Shown here piece by piece: positions 1-4,824 of a stretch of 5,910 bases of DNA; position 1 is the first letter of the stretch; every line of letters begins with the position of its first letter. The DNA lies in contig PGXP01000114.1 of the NCBI GenBank assembly GCA_002839205.1, positions 1 through 5,910 of the forward strand, in the 5' to 3' direction. The notes under the pieces are model-generated. The model saw only the letters and a list, made by a program, of their open reading frames with translations, was not told the DNA's origin and searched no databases. The stretch is from Spirochaetae bacterium HGW-Spirochaetae-9. GTDB taxonomy: Bacteria; Spirochaetota; Spirochaetia; Treponematales; Rectinemataceae. Both the position numbers and the translations under genes were made by a program.

Positions 1-578
1 GCACCGGCCGCCTGACCTGCCTCAACATCGCCGATTCGGAACTGCTGCCCGGCATCGCCTTCGACGAGCATCCGCGCGTAAGGCAGCTCATCGACGATCC
101 GGGCAACTTCCCCGTCCTGCTCTACCCGGGAAAGGGATCGATCGATCTGTCGGAATCAAGATTGACCGGGCTGCCGGCAACGGAGAGGCGAAAAGCGGTG
201 GCCGATCTCAAGGCAGCGGCATCGAGGCGGAGGATCACCGCCTTCCTTGTCGACGCCACCTGGGCCTGTTCCAAGGCTGTGCTGAGGGAAAGCCCCGGAC
301 TCCTCACCCTGCCTCGCCTCATGTTCACGCCCCGAACGCCCAGCCGCTGGATTATAAAACGGCAGCCGGGACCCTTGTGCCTCTCCACCCTCGAAACGGT
401 ACATGAACTCCTCTGTGCCCTCGAATCCGTCGGGCTGGAAGACTACCCCGACAAGGAGAGGCTGCTCGACGTTTTCGCGCGCATGCAGGAATACCAGGTA
501 GAGAGGGCAGTCGAAGGCGGCAAGCCTCGCCATTTCGCGAAGCGCTCCGAGCAGCCGCCGATTGATTTCAAGGCCTAG
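1..578 (+). CDS. DTW-domain tRNA-uridine aminocarboxypropyltransferase (3' part, 5' end outside window)
   Basis: The frame is open from the left edge (first full codon at base 3) and gives 191 C-terminal residues ending at TAG 576-578. The family moves the 3-amino-3-carboxypropyl group of S-adenosylmethionine onto a uridine of tRNA (acp3U); it acts in the cytoplasm. Counting from the edge, I see the conserved TGRL segment (residues 1-4; the family has a PSNTGR-like motif here), a hydrophobic strand ending in YPG (41-43), the signature D-A-T-W (84-87, bases 252-263), and the downstream CLSTLET motif (126-132), which matches the family's C-x-T-x-E-A region. The tail looks complete, and perhaps 60-80 N-terminal residues, including the usual cysteine-rich segment, lie upstream. 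The internal TTG at 162 is not a credible start because homology runs through it. E. coli TapT (YfiP) modifies U47, but other family members modify other positions, so I give no symbol. It converges with the glucosidase gene and shares stop-codon bases with it. Confidence 0.9.
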   Translation, partial: TGRLTCLNIADSELLPGIAFDEHPRVRQLIDDPGNFPVLLYPGKGSIDLSESRLTGLPATERRKAVADLKAAASRRRITAFLVDATWACSKAVLRESPGLLTLPRLMFTPRTPSRWIIKRQPGPLCLSTLETVHELLCALESVGLEDYPDKERLLDVFARMQEYQVERAVEGGKPRHFAKRSEQPPIDFKA

Positions 579-2215
579 TCCGGACGCGCGATGAGGACTT
601 CGCAGGGCCCAAGTCGACAAGAGCCAGCAGGCAGGGCATCGTCCGCAGGGCGGGAGCTGCCGAGTAGCACTGACAGGCTCTCCTCCAGCCTGATCGACTT
701 CGGCCGGGCGGTAAAATTCAGATAGACCAGAACCCGCTCTCGCGTTGCTTCATCCTCCCGCTCAAACGCGAGTATCCCGGATCCAGCGTCGAGAAAGCGC
801 AAGGAACCACGGCGCAGGGCTTGCAGTGCGCGGCGCAGCGCGAGAAGGTTCCGGTACCAAAGAAGGATGGAGTCGGGATGCTGGCGCTGCGCCGCCACGT
901 TGCGCGCTCGCCAATCGGGGTTGAAGGGCAGCCAGGGGGAAGACGAGCCGAAGCCTGCATCGGAGGAAGCATCCCACTGCATCGGCCTGCGCTCGGGATC
1001 GCGACCCAGGGAAGAAAGCGGCCATGTCCGGATGCCCAGAGGATCGCGCAGGGCGGATCGCGGCAGCCTGAAACAGGTCATGCCGATTTCCTCTCCATAG
1101 TAGAGGAATGGAGTGCCCTTGAGGGTGAGGAGCATGGCGGCCGCCACCTTCGCCCTGGCTTCGGTCAGCGCAGGATCGCGCGACCGGTAGCGCCAGGCGT
1201 GGCGCGGTTTGTCGTGGTTGCTCAAGGTGAAAGTCGGCCAGGCTTCGGCGGGAAGAAGGGCATACCAGCGTTCGGCCGAGCCGCGAAAAGCCTCGGCCTT
1301 CCACGGCTGATTCAGAAAGTCGAAGTTGAAGGCCATGTGGAGCTCGTCGTTCTTTTCGCCGTGACAGGCCGCGGCCAAAGCAGGGTCCTCTCCATAGGTC
1401 TCTCCTATGAGGACCCTTTCACCGGTCTTGCTCGCCTGAGGGGAATCGGAGTGCCAATCATCGGCGACGCACCGCATCCCCTTGAAGGCGCCATGAAAAT
1501 CGGGGTGGTTGCGGTCATGGATGTGCTTCTGGAAAAAATCCGGAACCGCCTTGAAGGCAAAGGGATTGGAGCGCAGTTCAGGGTCCTTCATGTAGGCGGT
1601 GGCGACATCGAGCCTGAATCCATCGACGCCCATCGCATACCAGTATCGCATGATGTCATAAAAGGCTTCGCCTACTTCCGGATTTCGCCAGTCGAACTCG
1701 GGCTGATGGCGCGTGAAAGTGCCCAGGTAGCGCTCGCCCGTAGCCGGATTGGGATGCCAGGCCGAACCCAGCTCGAAGATGGCTTTCCAGTTGTTGGGCG
1801 GCTTTCCCGTCTCCGGCACCCAGATATACCAGCCATGCTTGGGCGCATCGCGCGAGGCTCTCGCTTCCCTGAACCATGGATGCTCATCCGAGCTGTGGTT
1901 GGCCACAAGATCGATGACAATCCTGATCCCATGCTTCCGAGCTTCCCTGATGAGTCGCTGGAAGTCCTCCAGAGTGCCGAAGAGCGGATCGACGCCCCTG
2001 TAGTCGGCCACGTCGTAGCCGAAATCCTTCATGGGGCTGGTGAAGAATGGCGATATCCATAGAGCATCGATCCCCAGCCATGCGAGGTACTCCAGCTTGT
2101 CGGCAATGCCTGCCAGATCGCCTGTTCCATCGCCGTTGGCGTCCCTGAAGCTGCGCGGGTATATCTGGTAGAAGACAGCGTCCTTCCACCACAGGTTCAA
2201 GCTGTCTTCTCCCAT
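575..2215 (-). CDS. GH13 alpha-glucosidase / oligo-1,6-glucosidase
   Basis: This 546-residue cytoplasmic enzyme (no signal peptide) should hydrolyse terminal alpha-glucosidic bonds in short malto- or isomalto-oligosaccharides taken up by the cell. The N-terminus has the family's WWKDAVFYQIYPRSF start (residues 9-23) and the Asp-rich loop DANGDGTGD (25-33), a usual Ca2+ site. The four GH13 regions are intact: DLVANH (102-107); GFRLDV (199-204) with nucleophile D203; GET (271-273) with acid/base E272; and SNHD (332-335) with transition-state stabiliser D335. Residue V204, next to the nucleophile, is the form linked in this family to alpha-1,6 preference, so isomaltase-like activity is an inference. 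Length fits the family (about 550). The frame is open up to 2335, but starting there would overlap the preceding gene by 120 bases; ATG 2215 has a good ribosome site and precedes the conserved domain. It is the second gene of an operon, one base after the TVP38-family stop. Trehalose-6-phosphate hydrolase or another GH13 oligosaccharide specificity cannot be excluded. Confidence 0.95.
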   Translation of the reverse strand: MGEDSLNLWWKDAVFYQIYPRSFRDANGDGTGDLAGIADKLEYLAWLGIDALWISPFFTSPMKDFGYDVADYRGVDPLFGTLEDFQRLIREARKHGIRIVIDLVANHSSDEHPWFREARASRDAPKHGWYIWVPETGKPPNNWKAIFELGSAWHPNPATGERYLGTFTRHQPEFDWRNPEVGEAFYDIMRYWYAMGVDGFRLDVATAYMKDPELRSNPFAFKAVPDFFQKHIHDRNHPDFHGAFKGMRCVADDWHSDSPQASKTGERVLIGETYGEDPALAAACHGEKNDELHMAFNFDFLNQPWKAEAFRGSAERWYALLPAEAWPTFTLSNHDKPRHAWRYRSRDPALTEARAKVAAAMLLTLKGTPFLYYGEEIGMTCFRLPRSALRDPLGIRTWPLSSLGRDPERRPMQWDASSDAGFGSSSPWLPFNPDWRARNVAAQRQHPDSILLWYRNLLALRRALQALRRGSLRFLDAGSGILAFEREDEATRERVLVYLNFTARPKSIRLEESLSVLLGSSRPADDALPAGSCRLGPCEVLIARPD

Positions 2216-2216
2216 G

Positions 2217-2927
2217 TCAGCGATTCCCTTTTCTGTCGAACTGCCTGGCGAACCAGGTTTCCAGCGGCTTGCGCCAGACGATGCCCGAGACAAGGAGAAG
2301 GGCAGCTCCTGAAAGAAGCCAGATACTGAGGCCAATCCGGCCAGCGTAGGCGGTCATGCCGATGAGGCTGCTTCCCGCTATGCCGGGAAGGCGTGCCGTC
2401 ATAGAAGCGGCCATGAACAGGGTAAGGGGCGATCGAGCCATGCCGGCGGCATAACAGAGAATATCCTTGGGAATGCCTGGCACAAGGAAAAGCAGGAAAA
2501 GGCCTGCCTCGGCCTTGCGGTTGCCCAGGGCTTTTTCCGAGCGCATGAGGCGCTCTTCTCCCATAATGCCGTGGAGGAAGGGACGGCCTGAAAGCCGGCC
2601 AATGCCATAATTGATGAGGGACCCTATGGCTATCCCCGCCAGGCTGAGGATGGTTCCTCCCCAAAACCCGAAGATAAAGCCCCCCATAGCCTGAGTGAGC
2701 TCCCCGGGGATCACGAAAACCACAACCTGCAGCGCCTGCAGACCGATGAAAACGAGGGGTCCCCAAAAACCGAGGCCTTCGATCCAAGCCCTGGCCGCTT
2801 CCCTGTTTCTGTAGATAGCGGCGATATTTTCCCTGAACACGAGGCCTGCAATGATGACGAGGATCACGAAGAGAGGGAAAGCGGCCGCTTCGAGGCCGAA
2901 AGAATCAGGCGATCGCCGTTTTTCCAT
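2217..2927 (-). CDS. TVP38/TMEM64 family inner-membrane protein (VTT domain)
   Basis: This 236-residue multi-pass membrane protein belongs to the VTT (SNARE-associated/DedA-like) superfamily. Members are thought to move or scramble lipids, or to transport small ions, across the cytoplasmic membrane; the substrate here is unknown. Hydrophobic segments lie at about residues 14-31, 54-74, 80-104, 141-162, 180-194 and 197-216. Family marks are FVIPGE (71-76), followed by a glycine-rich re-entrant stretch (GGFIFGFWGG, 82-91), GIGRLSGRP (108-116), and LVPGIPKD (148-155), which stands where many relatives have an R-x-x-P motif. R179 with PG (181-182) is also typical. The ATG at 2927 is the only reasonable start, though the bases before it (ACAGGT) make a poor ribosome site. 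It is the first gene of a two-gene operon with the GH13 glucosidase and is read divergently from carD. General family assignment is secure; function is not. Confidence 0.92.
   Translation of the reverse strand: MEKRRSPDSFGLEAAAFPLFVILVIIAGLVFRENIAAIYRNREAARAWIEGLGFWGPLVFIGLQALQVVVFVIPGELTQAMGGFIFGFWGGTILSLAGIAIGSLINYGIGRLSGRPFLHGIMGEERLMRSEKALGNRKAEAGLFLLFLVPGIPKDILCYAAGMARSPLTLFMAASMTARLPGIAGSSLIGMTAYAGRIGLSIWLLSGAALLLVSGIVWRKPLETWFARQFDRKGNR
2225..2230 (-). promoter_or_regulatory. Ribosome binding site of the GH13 gene
   Basis: On the minus strand AAGGGA (within AAAAGGGA) lies 9 bases before ATG 2215. It is embedded in the last codons of the TVP38-family gene, whose TGA (2219-2217) is separated from the ATG by a single C. 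This fixes the glucosidase start at 2215 rather than further upstream and suggests re-initiation or coupled translation. Confidence 0.7.
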
Positions 2928-2938
2928 ACCTGTGCTGA

Positions 2939-2967
2939 AGAATACACTTCGGATTGCAGGATAACAA
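2939..2967 (-). promoter_or_regulatory. Candidate sigma-70 promoter for the TVP38-GH13 operon
   Basis: On the minus strand TTGTTA (2967-2962) and TATTCT (2944-2939) are separated by exactly 17 bases. Each matches consensus in 4 of 6 positions. The expected start site near 2933-2932 would leave only about 5-6 untranslated bases before ATG 2927, agreeing with the lack of a strong ribosome site. The match is modest, so this is a candidate only. Confidence 0.4.
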
Positions 2968-2971
2968 GCTT

Positions 2972-2997
2972 TGGCGCATCACTGCAGCGACGCGCCA
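2972..2997. promoter_or_regulatory. 26-bp dyad between divergent promoters; candidate operator
   Basis: The sequence reads TGGCGC-a-TC-a-CTGCAG-c-GA-c-GCGCCA. The outer hexamers, the inner TC/GA pair and the central CTGCAG are all symmetric about 2984.5, giving 11 of 13 pairs; the two mismatched pairs are 2978/2991 and 2981/2988. It sits between the -35 box facing left (2962-2967) and the -35 box facing right (3005-3010), centred about 52 bases from one predicted start site and 55 from the other. It lies upstream of both predicted start sites, so a DNA-binding dimer is more likely than an RNA structure. No binding protein can be named. Confidence 0.45.
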
Positions 2998-3004
2998 CTA
3001 TGCT

Positions 3005-3033
3005 TTGACGAAGGCTCTTTTTTTTGATACAAT
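3005..3033 (+). promoter_or_regulatory. Strong sigma-70 promoter for carD-ispDF
   Basis: TTGACG (3005-3010) and TACAAT (3028-3033) each match consensus at 5 of 6 positions with the ideal 17-base spacer. The spacer includes a run of eight T (3018-3025). The first base is expected at about 3040-3042; the A of the carD ATG is 3042 and is the nearest downstream purine within the usual distance, so the transcript may have no leader. The ispDF gene follows 6 bases after carD and probably depends on this promoter. Confidence 0.75.
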
Positions 3034-3041
3034 GGCATTCT

Positions 3042-3542
3042 ATGGAAAACAAGATGGTCCCCGCCTACCAAATAGATCAGCGCGTCGTCTATCCCAGCCA
3101 GGGCGTAGGACGCATCCTCGAGATCAGGGAAAAATCCTTCAAGGATTCCAAGATTCTCTACTATATAATCTATCTGGAGTTTTCCGACATGACGGTCATG
3201 GTGCCGGTGGACAAGGCCGACCAGCTGGGTCTGCGCCCCATCGTTCCCCAGTCCGAGGCCGAAGTGGCCCTGGCCTTCATCTCCGAAGATTACGCCCCCA
3301 TCCCCACCGACTGGAAGCTCCGCTACCAGATGAACCTCGACCTCCTCAAGAAAGGTTCCATCATGGATATCGCCTCCGTAGTCCGCTCCCTCTATCATCG
3401 TTCGAAGATCAAGGAACTCCCCATTCTCGAGCGCAAGCTCTACGATTCGGCCATCAATCTCCTTCAGGACGAGATATCCTTCTCGCTGGGAAAAACGAAG
3501 GAAGAGATAGCCGAACTCATCCACGCCCGTCTCGAGAGCTGA
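3042..3542 (+). CDS. carD: CarD/CdnL family RNA polymerase-binding transcription regulator
   Basis: This 166-residue protein binds the RNA polymerase beta subunit and the upstream edge of the promoter bubble, modulating open-complex stability at many promoters, often rRNA promoters, in the families studied. The N-terminal Tudor-like RNA polymerase interaction domain spans about residues 8-65, with VVYPSQGVGRI (15-25) and the signature MTVMVPVDKAD (50-60). The helical C-terminal DNA-binding domain spans about 70-163. W91, in DWKLRY (90-95), aligns with the tryptophan of mycobacterial CarD that wedges into DNA at the bubble edge, so the protein looks functional. I chose ATG 3042; there is no clear ribosome site before it, and the promoter places transcription start at or within two bases of it. 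The next ATG (3054) would give 162 residues with a short leader, and cannot be excluded. A TTG at 3024 lies inside the promoter spacer and is not a start. It precedes ispDF in the same operon. Confidence 0.93.
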   Translation: MENKMVPAYQIDQRVVYPSQGVGRILEIREKSFKDSKILYYIIYLEFSDMTVMVPVDKADQLGLRPIVPQSEAEVALAFISEDYAPIPTDWKLRYQMNLDLLKKGSIMDIASVVRSLYHRSKIKELPILERKLYDSAINLLQDEISFSLGKTKEEIAELIHARLES

Positions 3543-3548
3543 AAGTCT

Positions 3549-4817
3549 ATGTCCGGCACCGATACGCTGGATGCCCCGCACTTCATCGAAGCTCCCCACC
3601 TGCCCCTGGACGGCAAGGTTTTCCTACTCCTGACGGCAGCGGGCTCGAGTTCACGCTTCGGCAGCGGCAAGAAGGAACTCCTCTCCCTCGACGGGAAAAG
3701 CATACTCCAGCTTTCGCTTGAAGCATTCCTCCACCTTGATGAGTTGGCAGGTATCATCGTCACCTACCCGAAAGGCCGGCTGGATGACGTTGCGGCGGGC
3801 ATCGACCCGAGCCTCGCCGGCGAGCTCGGTAGGCTCCCTTACGGCCTACGTTTTGCCCAGGGCGGCGACACCAGGCAAGCCTCGGTAAAAAGCGGGCTCG
3901 ATGCCCTCATGGAAGCCTGCCACGCGGCCAGCCCCGGCACCACCATCGATCCGGACAGGGCGGTTGTCCTTGTGCACGACGCAGCCCGCCCCTGGGCATC
4001 GCCCGAGCTTATAGACGCCGTCCTCTCCTCGACGTGCGTTCATGGAGCATGCATCCCTCTGGCCGATTTGGCGGACACACCCAAGGCCGCCTCCCCCACC
4101 GGCTTTATCGATGGCCACCTCGAACGCCATGCGATTAAGGCAGCCCAGACCCCCCAGGGATTCGCCCTTGGAGCCCTCGCCGCCGCCCATGCTGCCGCGG
4201 CCGCAAAAGGCTGGTTTTGCACCGACGACGCTTCGATATGGGATCGCTATGTCGGCAAAGTGGCCTTCGTGCCGGGCGACAGAAACAACAGGAAAGTGAC
4301 CTACAGGGAAGACCTGCCTGCGGAGGCAGAAACCTCGGGCTTCAGGATCGGCGAAGGCTGGGATATCCACCCCCTCGTGCCTGGACGCAGACTCCTCCTG
4401 GGCGGGGTCCATGTCGAACATGACAAGGGCGAAGCGGGCCACTCGGATGGCGATGTGCTGTGGCACGCACTCATTGATGCCCTCCTCGGAGCCGCTGCCC
4501 TCGGCGACATAGGCTCCCATTTTCCGCCCTCAGATCACCGATGGAAAGATGCCGATTCAGGGCGATTGGCGCAGTTGGCCATGGATGAAGTAGAAAAATC
4601 CGGCTGGAGAGTAGGCAACATCGATTGCACTGTCATCCTCGAAAAGCCGAGGCTCTCCCCCTACCGAGAAGCGATGTGCGCTTCCATTGCCAAAACCCTT
4701 GGCCTGCCCCAATCCTCCATATCGATCAAGGCCAAAACCTGCGAAGGATTCGGAGATGTGGGATCGGGGAATGCCGTGGAAGCCCGCGCCGTCGTCCTTC
4801 TCGTCCGCCGACGCTGA
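3549..4817 (+). CDS. ispDF: Bifunctional IspD-IspF: MEP cytidylyltransferase / MECDP synthase
   Basis: This 422-residue fusion supplies two steps of the non-mevalonate isoprenoid pathway in the cytoplasm: CTP plus methylerythritol 4-phosphate to CDP-methylerythritol (IspD), and ring closure of its 2-phosphate to methylerythritol 2,4-cyclodiphosphate with release of CMP (IspF). IspD covers about residues 24-256: LLTAAGSSSRFG (27-38), GGDTRQASV (105-113), VHDAARP (142-148), DTPK (176-179), TPQGF (201-205), TDDAS (225-229) and RKVTYREDL (248-256). IspF covers about 265-419: DIH (272-274) with metal ligands D272 and H274, GHSDGD (297-302) with metal ligand H298, ALLGAAALGDIG (311-322), and KAKTCEG (394-400). 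The usual P-K-Q of the IspD nucleotide loop is K-K-E here (41-43). ATG 3549 is the only start before the domain; it leaves a 23-residue extension. The ribosome site is weak (GAGAG 3534-3538) and only 6 bases separate it from carD, so translation is probably coupled. The intermediate IspE step is not encoded here. Confidence 0.96.
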   Translation: MSGTDTLDAPHFIEAPHLPLDGKVFLLLTAAGSSSRFGSGKKELLSLDGKSILQLSLEAFLHLDELAGIIVTYPKGRLDDVAAGIDPSLAGELGRLPYGLRFAQGGDTRQASVKSGLDALMEACHAASPGTTIDPDRAVVLVHDAARPWASPELIDAVLSSTCVHGACIPLADLADTPKAASPTGFIDGHLERHAIKAAQTPQGFALGALAAAHAAAAAKGWFCTDDASIWDRYVGKVAFVPGDRNNRKVTYREDLPAEAETSGFRIGEGWDIHPLVPGRRLLLGGVHVEHDKGEAGHSDGDVLWHALIDALLGAAALGDIGSHFPPSDHRWKDADSGRLAQLAMDEVEKSGWRVGNIDCTVILEKPRLSPYREAMCASIAKTLGLPQSSISIKAKTCEGFGDVGSGNAVEARAVVLLVRRR

Positions 4818-4824
4818 ACCCCGC

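Noticed and set aside
577..599. AGTCC...GGACT inverted repeat near the convergent stops as a terminator
   Set aside because: The stem is only 5 bp with a 13-base loop and has no T run after it on either strand.
821..2062. 413-codon open frame on the plus strand, antisense to the glucosidase gene
   Set aside because: It lies wholly opposite the conserved GH13 coding sequence, has no recognisable domain and no ribosome site, and such long shadows are common in high-GC genes.
2216..2335. Upstream extension of the GH13 protein by 40 residues
   Set aside because: The extra residues overlap the end of the TVP38-family gene, show no homology to GH13, and the ATG at 2215 has its own good ribosome site.
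2972..3025. Dyad plus T run as an intrinsic terminator
   Set aside because: The T run starts about 20 bases after the dyad rather than immediately, the stem has mismatches and a large central part, and the run lies inside a near-consensus promoter.
2954..3721. 255-codon plus-strand open frame across the carD region
   Set aside because: It overlaps the clearly homologous carD frame and the start of ispDF in another frame, and its arginine/proline-rich product resembles no family.
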